This document shows, piece after piece, positions 53,315-61,540 of a stretch of DNA of 64,000 bases. Below the pieces are notes generated by a model. It saw only the letters and a list, made by a program, of their open reading frames with translations, had not been told where the DNA came from and ran no database searches. The translations under genes were made by a program, and so were the position numbers. The DNA is from Streptomyces gelaticus. GTDB lineage: Bacteria > Actinomycetota > Actinomycetes > Streptomycetales > Streptomycetaceae. Position 1 is the first letter of the stretch. Each line of letters starts with the position of its first letter. The stretch lies in NCBI RefSeq assembly GCF_014649535.1, contig NZ_BMTF01000008.1:248001-312000 (forward strand), given 5' to 3'.

Positions 53315-53338
53315 CCCGGCACCCCTGAACACCACCGT

Positions 53339-53365
53339 GGCCCGGCCGTCTTGAGCGGCCGGGCC
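53339..53365 (+). terminator. Terminator after gdhA
   Basis: Ten-base stem (53339-53348 with 53356-53365), seven-base loop. Confidence 0.7.
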
Positions 53366-53458
53366 GCTGTCATGCCGGGCGGCCGACATGACGTCAGCCG
53401 GCACGCAACGCACCGCCCGTACCGCTCGGCACGCTCACAGGGCGGAACCGCCGGACAG

Positions 53459-54304
53459 TCATCCTGCCAGCCGTGGCGCAGGTGGCCGAACCCCGGTCAG
53501 CTCCTCCGCCCGGGCCAGGAGAAGCGGGGCGAGTGAGGCGTAGAAGCCGCGCGCCACGGCCTGGAGCATTTCGGCGAGCGCCGCCAGCTCGCCGGTGCGA
53601 CCCTCGGGGGTGTCGAGTACATCGGCGAACTGCATGCGGATGCGCGCGGCCACGAGCGGTACACCGAGGCTGTACGCGTGGAGGAGACCGGGGTCGTAGC
53701 CAAGAGGGACGCGGCCCCAGCGTTCCCAGTCGAGGATGGTCAGTGGCATCTCGGTGAGATTGCCCCAGTGGAGGTCACCATGGCCGGTGACGCGTGCGAC
53801 CTCGGGAGGGGCGGGGATGCCGAGGAACTGGGGAAAGGCCCGCGCGATCCACTCGTCCCGAACCGTTTCCCGGGCCCCTTCCACCCCCGCCAGGAGACCC
53901 AGGGAGCGCCGCAGCAACTCCCACCATCTTTCGGGTAGAGCAGGGTTGCGGACCAGGTCCGGGCGCTGGGCCGAGATAACGGGGTGTGGCACCAGATCCA
54001 GTACCTCGGCCTCGAAGGAGTGTGTGTCTTCGACCCAGTCGTAGCTTCCACGGAGGGCCGGGCGGGGCACGTCGCGCGGCACCAGGAGATCGGCTCCGAC
54101 GATCCCCTGCCCGTGCTTGCGCCCGGCGTTCTTGGCCAGGCTGCGACTGACCCGCAGCCAGTACGGGCCGGACCGACGACCGAGCGTGAAGCCCGCGAAG
54201 CCCCACACCGGCGGACCCGTGCAGGTCAGCCCCACCGCCTCGGCGGCGTGTGCATGGGCGGCCATCATCAGGGAGCGGGTGGCCTCATCCGGTGGCGAGT
54301 TCAT
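53459..54304 (-). CDS. APH-fold (aminoglycoside phosphotransferase-like) kinase
   Basis: 281 residues with the APH/choline-kinase C-lobe: VTGHGDLHWGNL (catalytic HGDxHxxN) and LTILDWERWGRVPLGYDP (metal-binding D in the DFG-equivalent place). The N-lobe is short (VWGFAGFTLGRRSGPYWLRVSRS, with a possible Lys in SLAKNAGRK), so the substrate site is not classical. It overlaps the aldo-keto reductase stop by 20 bases and is the last gene of the JmjC-AKR-kinase operon. A kinase acting on the operon's peptide or small molecule is possible; antibiotic resistance is not indicated. Confidence 0.75.
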   Translation of the reverse strand: MNSPPDEATRSLMMAAHAHAAEAVGLTCTGPPVWGFAGFTLGRRSGPYWLRVSRSLAKNAGRKHGQGIVGADLLVPRDVPRPALRGSYDWVEDTHSFEAEVLDLVPHPVISAQRPDLVRNPALPERWWELLRRSLGLLAGVEGARETVRDEWIARAFPQFLGIPAPPEVARVTGHGDLHWGNLTEMPLTILDWERWGRVPLGYDPGLLHAYSLGVPLVAARIRMQFADVLDTPEGRTGELAALAEMLQAVARGFYASLAPLLLARAEELTGVRPPAPRLAG

Positions 54305-55193
54305 CGGTCAGCCTCCTGAGCTGGTCGGGGGTGAGGGGCGAGGTCAGAGCCCTTTCGGCATCGTTCCAGTGGTAGCGGCTGCTGGCCGAGGTAAGCACGA
54401 CGTCCAGGCCCGGGCAGGACGCGGCAGCCAGTACGGCAGCGGCACCGGCCGACAGACCGGGACGGATCAGGTCCACGAGCTCGGGAGTCATGGCATCCAG
54501 CAATTCGCCGCCGTGCAGAGGCGCGGAGCCGAACGTGATCAATCCGGAGTCCTGTGCCTGGGCCAAGGGGCCGCCGCCGTTGAGCGCCTGCCTGATGGGC
54601 GTATCCATAATCAGGCTGACCGGCATCTGGAGGCCGATCAGGTGGTGCGTCCCGGAACCTGCTGCTTCTGCGGCAAGGGCAACCAGTTCATGGACGGTGA
54701 ATGCGCCCTCGTGCAGGCCCGACCAAGTGGCCACCCCGTACCCGCCGATCCGACGGAGCTGAACGAGCTCCTCAAGGACGATGAACGCCTCCCGGAGACG
54801 CTGATGCAGCACCGTACGCCCCATGGGGTAGTCGGCACGCTCAGGATTGTGGACGGATACCAGGTCCACGCGGCCGAGCAGGGCCACGGCTTCTTCCACC
54901 TGGTAGCGGACGAACCGCGGGTTGAGACAGTGCCCGGCGGCAGCGTCCTCTTTCGTGATCAGGCCGAGCGCCAAGGCGGCTCGCGCCGATCCGCGTCCGA
55001 GGAAGCCCACTTTGGTGGCCACCCTGGTAGCGCCGTGGTACTCCCGCAGAACCGGGCCGAGTTGGTGATGTGCCATCCCGTCGACGTAGTTCGGTGCGGT
55101 GTCGATCCAGGGCGCTCCGGCCCGCAGCGCGGTGCGGGCCGCTTCCCGCACGTCTCGGACCCGGTACGTCCCCAGCGCCAGGGCTGCCGTCAC
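54285..55193 (-). CDS. Aldo/keto reductase
   Basis: 302 residues, TIM-barrel NADPH-dependent oxidoreductase. The tetrad is readable: Asp and Tyr in WIDTAPNYVDG, Lys in TRVATKVGFLG, His in DLVSVHNPE. It ends in ALTSPLTPDQLRRLTDEL. The GTG overlaps the stop of the JmjC gene (GTGA), so the two are translationally coupled, which is unusual for a housekeeping reductase. It belongs to the four-gene peptide/JmjC operon; substrate unknown. Confidence 0.85.
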   Translation of the reverse strand: MTAALALGTYRVRDVREAARTALRAGAPWIDTAPNYVDGMAHHQLGPVLREYHGATRVATKVGFLGRGSARAALALGLITKEDAAAGHCLNPRFVRYQVEEAVALLGRVDLVSVHNPERADYPMGRTVLHQRLREAFIVLEELVQLRRIGGYGVATWSGLHEGAFTVHELVALAAEAAGSGTHHLIGLQMPVSLIMDTPIRQALNGGGPLAQAQDSGLITFGSAPLHGGELLDAMTPELVDLIRPGLSAGAAAVLAAASCPGLDVVLTSASSRYHWNDAERALTSPLTPDQLRRLTDELATG

Positions 55194-56377
55194 AGGCCGG
55201 CTCCCACGACGGCGACGACCTGGCCCTCGACGAGGAGAGATACCAGCCCGGCAACGTCCTCCACAGGTAGCCCGGCGGACTCGGCGAGATCGCCCAGTGC
55301 GGTCGGCCGCCCCAGGCACAGTGTGCGCAGAACCGGCGCGGCGGAATCCGCGAAGTCCCAGGCGGTACCCGCCGCCGAGAACGTGACCGTGCCCTGCCCA
55401 CGGTTCTCCACCAGACGGCCCCTCGGCGTGGTCACCCGAACCGTGATCTCGGGCCGGGCGGGAAGCCCGTCCACGTAGGGCAGCGAGGGAATCGCATGTC
55501 CGTGGTGCGTAGTGTCGATCGACTCCGCCCACCGCTCCACCAGGCGGGGGCTCGCCAGTTCATCCAGCAGTTCCCGGCGGAGTGCGGCGATGAAATCGGA
55601 CTGGTCAGGCAGGGCGGCGAACCGTGGAATGTCCTTGCGCAGCGCGAGGACCGACCGGAGCTGGTCCACGACCCAGTGGAGTAGGTCGGCACCTGTGTGG
55701 GAGACGAGACCGAATGTCAGGTGCAGGGACTCCGTCCCTTGGTCGGCGGTGACCGCGTGCCACCAGCCGCGAGGCGTGTACAGCACGTCACCGGGCGCCA
55801 GCACGATGTCCGCCACCGGGTCGCCCTCGGGTTCCTCCGGCGATTCGACATCGCGGAAGGTGGGAGCCTCCCGGGTGGTCCCGTACAGTCGCCATCGCTT
55901 GAATCCGTGCACCTGGACCACGACGACATCGTGGTCGTCCCAGTGGAGGCCAAAGCCCTCCCGCTCGGTCCACGAGGCATAGGCGTTGACCTGTACGGGG
56001 GTGCCGAGGAAGCGTTCCAGGCCCTCGGCAGCCGCCCCGATGGGCGGATGGATCTTCTCGATTGAGTCCAGGACCAGCGAGGCTCCGTCCTTGAGCTGAG
56101 TGTGCAGTTCGGCCGGCTGGATGCGAGACCAGGTCGATGCGCGCCGGTTCGTCGTCGGAACCGCGTAGCGGTGAACGGGGATCATCTCGCCGTCCACCGA
56201 CAGCCGGAGCCGGGGCGGCTCCAGCCGTTGGGTGGCGATGATCCGGTTCAGATCGTCCCAGGAGAAGAGCCCTGTTGTGTCAGTGGCGTCGGGAAAGTGA
56301 GCATAGGAGCGGTTGTACGTCTGGGCGAGGAACGAGTCCCCACCCAGACGCCCCGCCCACGAGGCAGCATCAAGCAT
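55190..56377 (-). CDS. JmjC/cupin-4 domain protein (ribosomal-oxygenase-like)
   Basis: Fe(II)/2-oxoglutarate-dependent hydroxylase type, about 395 residues. The double-stranded beta-helix carries HWDDHDVVVVQVHGFKRWRLYG (H-x-D metal ligands), VLAPGDVLYTPRGWWHAVTA (distal His) and an N-terminal region WSRIQPAELHTQLKDGASLVLDSIEKIHPP. It resembles RoxA/YcfD-type arginyl or histidyl hydroxylases of peptides and ribosomal proteins, including the C-terminal winged-helix-like domain (LGRPTALGDLAESAGLPVEDVAGLVSLLVEGQVVAVV). The start is ATG 56377; a TTG at 56395 overlaps the stop of the small peptide gene. Peptide substrate suggested by context. Confidence 0.82.
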   Translation of the reverse strand: MLDAASWAGRLGGDSFLAQTYNRSYAHFPDATDTTGLFSWDDLNRIIATQRLEPPRLRLSVDGEMIPVHRYAVPTTNRRASTWSRIQPAELHTQLKDGASLVLDSIEKIHPPIGAAAEGLERFLGTPVQVNAYASWTEREGFGLHWDDHDVVVVQVHGFKRWRLYGTTREAPTFRDVESPEEPEGDPVADIVLAPGDVLYTPRGWWHAVTADQGTESLHLTFGLVSHTGADLLHWVVDQLRSVLALRKDIPRFAALPDQSDFIAALRRELLDELASPRLVERWAESIDTTHHGHAIPSLPYVDGLPARPEITVRVTTPRGRLVENRGQGTVTFSAAGTAWDFADSAAPVLRTLCLGRPTALGDLAESAGLPVEDVAGLVSLLVEGQVVAVVGAGL

Positions 56378-56391
56378 CGTGGGCGGCCTGA

Positions 56392-56529
56392 TCAATCGTT
56401 GCCGTCGGAACGGCCGCCGCTGACATCGGACTCCTGCTCAGTGCGAGTGCGAGCGGCCACGATCCTCCGCTTGGCGACGAGCAGGCCACCGCCCTCGTAG
56501 GTCACCGGACCGGTGTTCTCTTCCGTCAT
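56392..56529 (-). CDS. 45-residue peptide, candidate substrate of the JmjC operon
   Basis: Small open frame directly upstream of the JmjC gene. ATG 56529 has GGGAAG five bases before it; ATG 56541 is a weaker alternative. Sequence order: acidic start MTEENTGPVTYEGGG, a basic central part LLVAKRRIVAARTRTE, and a polar Gly/Ser/Asp tail. It has no Cys and no signal peptide. Size, position and coupling to an Arg/His-hydroxylase-like enzyme fit a precursor peptide for modification, with the Arg-rich centre as a plausible target. No family is recognised; the role is inference. Confidence 0.55.
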   Translation of the reverse strand: MTEENTGPVTYEGGGLLVAKRRIVAARTRTEQESDVSGGRSDGND

Positions 56530-56615
56530 CGAGCTTCCCATTCTGTTTGGGTAATTCCCGCCGGAGACCCGGTGGGAAGACTGGATTTGGGCGAACTGGA
56601 GAGCTGCGAGCGGGT

Positions 56616-56918
56616 TCATCCGCAGGTGCGATGCGAAATCCGCTGAGCCATCTCCGGCTCGGCTACCGCCGGACGGAGTGCACTGTGTGAGGCCGCCGAG
56701 GAGTCGCAACAGCGCGGGCACTGGCATGGGGGAAAGCGTCCGGGGTTCGACAGGATGATGAAGGGGTCGCCCTCCCTCAAGCTCGTCGTCCGCGACCACG
56801 AGCGCCCGGAGTCGCGGGACACCCGAAGTGTCATCAGGACTCGGTGTTCGGTCTCCAGGTCCGCCGCCCGCGAGTCCCTTTCGGATCCGTGACTTCCAGC
56901 CTTGTTCCGCGTTGCCAT
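56616..56918 (-). CDS. Small Cys-cluster hypothetical protein
   Basis: 100 residues with the motif ILSNPGRFPPCQCPRCCDSS, a C-x-C-x-x-C-C cluster likely to bind zinc, after a basic start and a beta-like segment LMTLRVSRDSGRSWSRTTSL. ATG 56918 follows GGGGGCGG. I have a general memory of similar short PPCxCPRC proteins next to XRE regulators in streptomycetes, role unknown. Divergent from the XRE-TPR gene and upstream of the peptide/JmjC operon. Confidence 0.6.
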   Translation of the reverse strand: MATRNKAGSHGSERDSRAADLETEHRVLMTLRVSRDSGRSWSRTTSLREGDPFIILSNPGRFPPCQCPRCCDSSAASHSALRPAVAEPEMAQRISHRTCG

Positions 56919-57072
56919 GTCCGCCCCCTTCCGCAGTTCTCAACGCACGTCGTTTGTGACAACACCCAGGAAACCGCGCCGAGTCGGGGGCCTCCACGGC
57001 ATTGATGCGGCAGTCTTGACGCAGATCCGTGCACGGACGCCGATGGGGCCAAAATTGCAGGAGAGGAGTGTC

Positions 57073-58326
57073 ATGGGACTGGCGGAACGGCGCAGGACGC
57101 TGGGCTACAGTCAGGAAAAACTGGCCCAGTTACTTGGTGTGGACCGCACGACGGTCGGACGCTGGGAGAGTGGCAAGATCGATCCCCAGCCGCCCCAGAG
57201 GCGAGGCTTGGCAGCCGCCCTTGAGATCAGCCTCCAAGAGCTGGATTTCCTTCTGGCGCAGCCACGACCCGCAGGTCAGGAGATCGCCCGACACCAGTCC
57301 AGTGCACCCTCGAACGCGGGAGACTCCGACGAAATGATCCGCCGTGAATTCCTCCGCATACTGACGGTCAGCGGTGCATTGACCGCATTGCCGATTGAAG
57401 AGGCCGAGGCCCTGGCGGAGGGCGTCCGCAGGGGGATGCCTCGCGACTTCGCACGTATGAACAGTCATCTCTGGCAGGTCTACCAATTGGCTCGCTCCAA
57501 GGGCTCCGTCTACCCCGTTGTCCGCGACCAACTGAAGACTCTGAACGAAGCCTTGGCCGGTATCCGAGGAAGCGGCCGCCCCCTTCTGAGCGCGGCTGCC
57601 GACCTCTTCCAACTGGCCGGTGAGGTGGCGTTCGACGGAAACCGATACTCCGACGCCGCTGCTTCCTACTCTCTGGCTGCATCCGTCAGCAAGGATGCCG
57701 AGGCGTACGACCTGTGGGCGTGCGCACTCGTCCGGCATGCCTACGTAGACATGTCCGAGCAGCGTTATCGCCAGGCGGAGCAGATGCTGGTCGCAGCGGC
57801 GCGGCTGGCCGTCCGGGGCGACAGCAGTCTCTCGACCCGGCAGTGGGTTGCTTCGGTCCAGGCCGAGGCGTACGCCGGTCTCGGCGACCTGGACGCGTGC
57901 GAGCGCGCGATGGACCAGGCGGAGACCGTCCGCGAACTCGGAGCGGACAGCGTCAACGGCGGATGGCTCCGTTTCGACGGCGCGCGGCTGGCAGAGGAAC
58001 GGGGGTCGCGCTACGCACAGCTCGGCCGACTTGATCTGGCCGAGGAGGCCCTGAACGAAGCTCTGGAGCAACTTGCTCTGACGCCAGGGCAGTCGTACCG
58101 GCGACGAGGTGTGGTTCTCACCGATTTGGCAGCAATCGGCGCGAAGCGGCGGGATGCCGAACAGGTCGTCGCGTATGGCCGGGAAGCCATCGGCCTGGCC
58201 CGAGCATCGTCCTCCGGATACGTCGCCCGTAGACTCCAAGCCCTGTGCGACGAGTTCGGTCCCTTGGGTCGTGACCACCGCGTGGCGGACATGGGAGCGG
58301 AGATCGCCATGCTGAGCACGCCGTGA
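57073..58326 (+). CDS. XRE-family regulator with TPR-like C-terminal domain
   Basis: 417 residues. N-terminal helix-turn-helix (LAERRRTLGYSQEKLAQLLGVDRTTVGRWESGKIDPQPPQRRGLAAAL), then an alpha-helical repeat region of about 330 residues with TPR-like pairs (AADLFQLAGEVAFDGNRYSDAAASYSLAAS, QRYRQAEQMLVAAARLAV, GDLDACERAMDQAE, GRLDLAEEALNEALEQL). This is the architecture of peptide- or partner-sensing regulators (Rgg/NprR-like), and it is divergent from the peptide/JmjC side. ATG 57073 has GAGAGGAG just upstream. The next gene overlaps its stop region. Confidence 0.85.
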   Translation: MGLAERRRTLGYSQEKLAQLLGVDRTTVGRWESGKIDPQPPQRRGLAAALEISLQELDFLLAQPRPAGQEIARHQSSAPSNAGDSDEMIRREFLRILTVSGALTALPIEEAEALAEGVRRGMPRDFARMNSHLWQVYQLARSKGSVYPVVRDQLKTLNEALAGIRGSGRPLLSAAADLFQLAGEVAFDGNRYSDAAASYSLAASVSKDAEAYDLWACALVRHAYVDMSEQRYRQAEQMLVAAARLAVRGDSSLSTRQWVASVQAEAYAGLGDLDACERAMDQAETVRELGADSVNGGWLRFDGARLAEERGSRYAQLGRLDLAEEALNEALEQLALTPGQSYRRRGVVLTDLAAIGAKRRDAEQVVAYGREAIGLARASSSGYVARRLQALCDEFGPLGRDHRVADMGAEIAMLSTP

Positions 58327-58340
58327 CGAGAGAGGTTGGC

Positions 58341-58700
58341 ATGTCGCAGACCGAGGGTGCACGACTGTTCCGGGAATCCTGGATTGCGGGAGTGCACCGA
58401 CACTTCCCGGGGGAGCCGAAGCCCGGCTATGTCACTCCGTGGGACGACACCCCTCAGTGGGAGCGCGAGGCCGCGGGAGCCGTCTACGATCAAGTCCGCC
58501 AGTTCATCGAGATCAGCGGCGGCCACGCGTCGAGGCTGTCACGTGAGCAGAAGAGCCGGTTCGTCGCGATCTGCTGGACGGCTCAGATGTTCAAGCACTT
58601 CGAAAACCCGAAGCCGGGTTACGTGGCCGATTGGCCCGAACTCCCTTCCTGGCAGCAGGAAACCGATGCCGACATCTTCGAGGCCATCGAGAAGGCGTAG
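58341..58700 (+). CDS. Hypothetical protein with two RyR-like motifs
   Basis: 119 residues. The same motif occurs twice: HFPGEPKPGYVTPWDDTPQW and HFENPKPGYVADWPELPSW, about 60 residues apart; each reads P-K-P-G-Y-V-x2-W-x3-P-x-W. The segment PWDDTPQWEREAA resembles the RyR domain known from ryanodine receptors and phage-related bacterial proteins. ATG 58341 with AGAGAGG is chosen; GTG 58323 would overlap the regulator's stop (GTGA). Either way it is co-transcribed with the XRE-TPR regulator. Function unknown. Confidence 0.7.
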   Translation: MSQTEGARLFRESWIAGVHRHFPGEPKPGYVTPWDDTPQWEREAAGAVYDQVRQFIEISGGHASRLSREQKSRFVAICWTAQMFKHFENPKPGYVADWPELPSWQQETDADIFEAIEKA

Positions 58701-58731
58701 CCGCGGACCTTGCAGGCCACCGGATCACCGG

Positions 58732-59241
58732 TCAGTGGTGCTGCTCCCAGTAGTCCGCGAACGGCACTGCTTCGGCCAGGGCGTGATCGCGGTAGCCCTG
58801 GTATTCGGTGAGTCTGTGGGCAGGGAGCAGCTCGGCGCCGATGAAGGCGCCCACGGGTGTGTAGTGCATCCGGTACACGTCCTGATCGTCGAACAACCAG
58901 AAGTCGTGATCAGGGAGGTCGGACACGTCCTGCTCAGCACGATCGATGATGCCGATGGTCTCGCCTGCCGTGATGTTGCCGGGGTACGCAGCCAGTTCGT
59001 AGCGCAGATAGTCGGTGAGCGGCGACGTCAGTACGTGTACGCGGGGGACCTGTTTGCCCCTGGTGGTCATCGCACGGACCCACGGGTTGTCGTCCCACTC
59101 CGGGCCCATCGGCTCGCCGGCCAGGAACCGCGCCACCTCCTCGGCCTCTTCCTCGACGTCGTACACGGCGAGGGTCTCCAGCCGGAAGGCGGACTGCTCG
59201 AAGGACTCGAAGAGCTGCCCGAAAGCCTCACCCGCGAGCAT
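58732..59241 (-). CDS. DUF6879-family protein
   Basis: 169 residues with the DUF6879 pattern: FGQLFESFEQSAFRLETLAVYDVEEE at the start, FLAGEPMGPEWDDNPWVRAM, VPRVHVLTSPLTDYLRYELAAYPGNITAGETIGII and DHDFWLFDDQDVYRMHYTPVGAFIGAELL. These proteins are abundant in streptomycetes beside XRE/DUF397 regulators; no function is known. It overlaps the downstream end of the small gene at 59228 by 14 bases. Confidence 0.8.
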   Translation of the reverse strand: MLAGEAFGQLFESFEQSAFRLETLAVYDVEEEAEEVARFLAGEPMGPEWDDNPWVRAMTTRGKQVPRVHVLTSPLTDYLRYELAAYPGNITAGETIGIIDRAEQDVSDLPDHDFWLFDDQDVYRMHYTPVGAFIGAELLPAHRLTEYQGYRDHALAEAVPFADYWEQHH

Positions 59242-59434
59242 TGAAGTACTCCTCCAGCATGGCGGCCGGGACTACGACGGCCATCTCTCCTTCTGGCAGG
59301 GCAAGTTGTGCGAGCCGCTCCGGATCGGCGACGACGTAGCCCTGCACGATGTAGTTCTTCTCGTCCTCAGTGGCCCACAGGGTCGGGCATGTGCCGTTCT
59401 TGCAGTCCGGACTGCCTGTCAGTTTCCGCAGCAC
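59228..59434 (-). CDS. Small hypothetical protein with paired Cys
   Basis: 68 residues: LRKLTGSPDCKNGTCPTLWATEDEKNYIVQGYVVADPERLAQLALPEGEMAVVVPAAMLEEYF. The C-x-x-x-x-C pair and the YIVQGYVV strand recur in my memory of proteins next to DUF6879 genes, but no function is known. GTG 59434 has AGGGGCG upstream; the open frame extends to 59503. Its end overlaps the DUF6879 gene. Confidence 0.65.
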   Translation of the reverse strand: MLRKLTGSPDCKNGTCPTLWATEDEKNYIVQGYVVADPERLAQLALPEGEMAVVVPAAMLEEYFNARG

Positions 59435-59752
59435 TGTTCGCCCCTGGGATCGGCTGGCGTCTGTCAGCAGTTGATGTTCTCTAGGCGGTCGCAGTGGGGT
59501 CAAGGACTGACCCTTTCCAGAACGGGAAAGCCCCCTCGGGTACCTCCACCTGCCTGGTCTTCGGTGAACCAGTAGATGCTGGGCCCGAACAGGGGCACAC
59601 CACGCGGAATCGCGGACGCGGCTCGCCCGACTCGAACTCGCGCAGTGATCTACGCGCCCCCCGATCGGGCCACCGTTTCCCCAACGGGCGTATCAGGTTA
59701 CGAAGATGCGGTACGGTGACGAAGTCATCACGCTCTGTGTGTTCACGCGCAC
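59435..59752. other. Intergenic region
   Basis: 317 bases between divergent genes. A partial palindrome (GGAATCGCGGACG region, 59608-59625) and a T-loop-like GTTCGAGTC on the minus strand are present, but no tRNA cloverleaf can be drawn and no coding frame has a start site. Confidence 0.4.
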
Positions 59753-60859
59753 ATGGGGCAGCCCCCGGCGGTGCGCCAACACCAATCCGAGGGCCTACAC
59801 CACCAGTGGAAGAGCCCACCGGAAATGCTGCGTCATGCTATCGCGCCCTCTGCGCGCTATACGAAGGCATCGAACGATGTCGTCCGCCACCCGCGTCTGA
59901 ACAGCGACGCGAAGATCCTGCTCCTGTACGTACAGGGCCTCCCCGACCACACCACCTTCGAGCCCTTGGGCGAACTGGCCCGGAAGCTGGGCATCAAGGG
60001 CCGCGCGTACCAGAAGGCAAAGCGGCAACTGGTCGAGCACGGCTACGTACACGAGTGGCGCAGCCAGGCCGAAGGCGGCCGATGGATCACCGAGCAACTG
60101 GTCGCGAACACCGCCCTGTCGGGTGAGCAGGCGATCCAATTACGAGGAGCCTCACCGGCCCCCTCGCCCTTCGCCGTGCCACCGGGTGCGCACATTCCGA
60201 CGGTCGGCGAACCGACTGCCCGGACGGCCGGTGGCTATGAACCGGTAGAAGACCACAGTGATAGAACCACTCCCCACCCACCCTCCAAGCCCTCCGAGCC
60301 CTCCGAGCCTTCCGAACCCTCCAGGCCCTCCGGGCTCTCCGAACCACCCGAACCGGACCGCTCGCCCCCACCCGCGGACCCCGCCCTCCTGGCCCGCGCC
60401 GAACGCGTCCTGCTCTCCCTGCGCCACTCCCGCCGCGAACTGCACCTGGGCGTACGCGAGGCCGCCGGCCTGGCCGTCGACGCGGTCAAGTGGCTGGAGC
60501 GCGGCCTGAGCGAGTCCGACCTGCGCCAGGCCCTGCTCGCCGAACGCCCCAGAGAAGGCGTGCGCTCGGCGGTCGGCTTCCTCCGCTACCGCCTCGCCCA
60601 GAAACTCCCCGAACCCCGCACGACCCCTCAGTCCTACGACCCCACACGCCCTCGCGAACTGGTCGAATGCCAGGGCCCAGGCGACCCGCACACCTTCCGC
60701 CCCGTGCTGGACGAGGCGGAATGCACCCCGTGCCGCCTGATCGCAGCGAACACGATGTACGCCGCACCGCCCACCCCGGAGCCCGACCACCTGCCGTGGC
60801 GAGAACGCTTCGCAAGGATCAACACAACACCGACGACGGCGCCACCGGCCGAGGCCTGA
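59753..60859 (+). CDS. Helix-turn-helix protein with proline-rich linker
   Basis: 368 residues. N-terminal segment EMLRHAIAPSARYTKASNDVVRHPRLNSDAKILLLYVQGLPDHTTFEPLGELARKLGIKGRAYQKAKRQLVEHGYVHEWR is a winged-helix of a type common in Streptomyces accessory regions. A Pro/Ser/Glu-rich linker (repeats of S-E-P) follows, then a helical domain (ALLARAERVLLSLRHSRRELHLGVREAAGLAVDAVKWLERGLSESDLRQALL) and a C-terminal CxxC (ECTPCR). Targets unknown. ATG 59753; ATG 59825 also possible. Confidence 0.7.
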   Translation: MGQPPAVRQHQSEGLHHQWKSPPEMLRHAIAPSARYTKASNDVVRHPRLNSDAKILLLYVQGLPDHTTFEPLGELARKLGIKGRAYQKAKRQLVEHGYVHEWRSQAEGGRWITEQLVANTALSGEQAIQLRGASPAPSPFAVPPGAHIPTVGEPTARTAGGYEPVEDHSDRTTPHPPSKPSEPSEPSEPSRPSGLSEPPEPDRSPPPADPALLARAERVLLSLRHSRRELHLGVREAAGLAVDAVKWLERGLSESDLRQALLAERPREGVRSAVGFLRYRLAQKLPEPRTTPQSYDPTRPRELVECQGPGDPHTFRPVLDEAECTPCRLIAANTMYAAPPTPEPDHLPWRERFARINTTPTTAPPAEA

Positions 60860-60865
60860 CGGCTG

Positions 60866-61435
60866 TCACGCCTTCTCCAGGTAGTACGTGTTGCGGCTGT
60901 CGGGGTCACTGAAGAAGAAGTACAGGGCCAGCCCCTTCTTGCGGCGCTCCAGCTCCAGGGTCCAGGTGTACGAGCCCGGAGCGGGCGCCCTGGACTCACT
61001 GCCGCCACCCGCCTCGCCCGCCGCCGTGTCCGTCGGCTTGCGCCACGTCGACGATGTGCGCCGGGTCACGCGCAAGGACACGTGCTGACCGTCGCTCCAG
61101 CCCATGGGCCGGTCGGTCAGCTCCCACGTACCGGTGCCGGACATCCGCCACTGATCGTCGAAGTCGAATTCCTGCCCGTCGAGTTGCTTCACGACGGCGG
61201 AACCGTCCGCCCGCATGGCGACTTCCGTCCCATCGATGCACCGCCAGGTCCCGACGATCTCCGCATCCGAAACCCCGGTGACGGCAGGCGTATCCGCGTA
61301 CTGCCCGGGCACACACCCGACCAGCGCCAGAACCAGCAACCCGGACCCCAGCCCGCCCAACACACCACGGCGACCGCTGCGCATACCTGCGCCCGCACCC
61401 ATGCCGAACCCTGCGCTCATACCCGCCCCATCCAT
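60866..61435 (-). CDS. Lipoprotein, hypothetical
   Basis: 189 residues from ATG 61435, or about 172 from ATG 61384, which gives the more normal signal (RSGRRGVLGGLGSGLLVLALVGC, lipobox LALVGC). The mature part contains DAEIVGTWRCIDGTEVAMRADGSAVVKQLDGQEFDFDDQWRMSGTGTWELTD, a beta-barrel-like pattern of small secreted proteins, and ends YYFFSDPDSRNTYYLEKA-like. Function unknown. Convergent with the HTH gene, seven bases apart. Confidence 0.7.
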   Translation of the reverse strand: MDGAGMSAGFGMGAGAGMRSGRRGVLGGLGSGLLVLALVGCVPGQYADTPAVTGVSDAEIVGTWRCIDGTEVAMRADGSAVVKQLDGQEFDFDDQWRMSGTGTWELTDRPMGWSDGQHVSLRVTRRTSSTWRKPTDTAAGEAGGGSESRAPAPGSYTWTLELERRKKGLALYFFFSDPDSRNTYYLEKA

Positions 61436-61540
61436 CTGCCGCCGTGCTCACGGGCGGACGGTGATCATCCTCATACGGGGCATGGTCTCTGCGACAGCGC
61501 GAAGTCGTCCGAGACGCGCGTGCTTCTTGTGCGTTGCTGC

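Noticed and set aside
56392..56997. A 201-codon minus-strand frame that includes the small peptide at its C-terminus.
   Set aside because: The upstream part lacks a ribosome site, overlaps the better-supported 56616-56918 gene in another frame, and resembles no protein; the ribosome site at 56529 marks the short peptide instead.
59600..59660. T-loop-like GTTCGAGTC suggesting a tRNA on the minus strand.
   Set aside because: The flanking five-base stem does not pair and no acceptor or anticodon arm can be placed.
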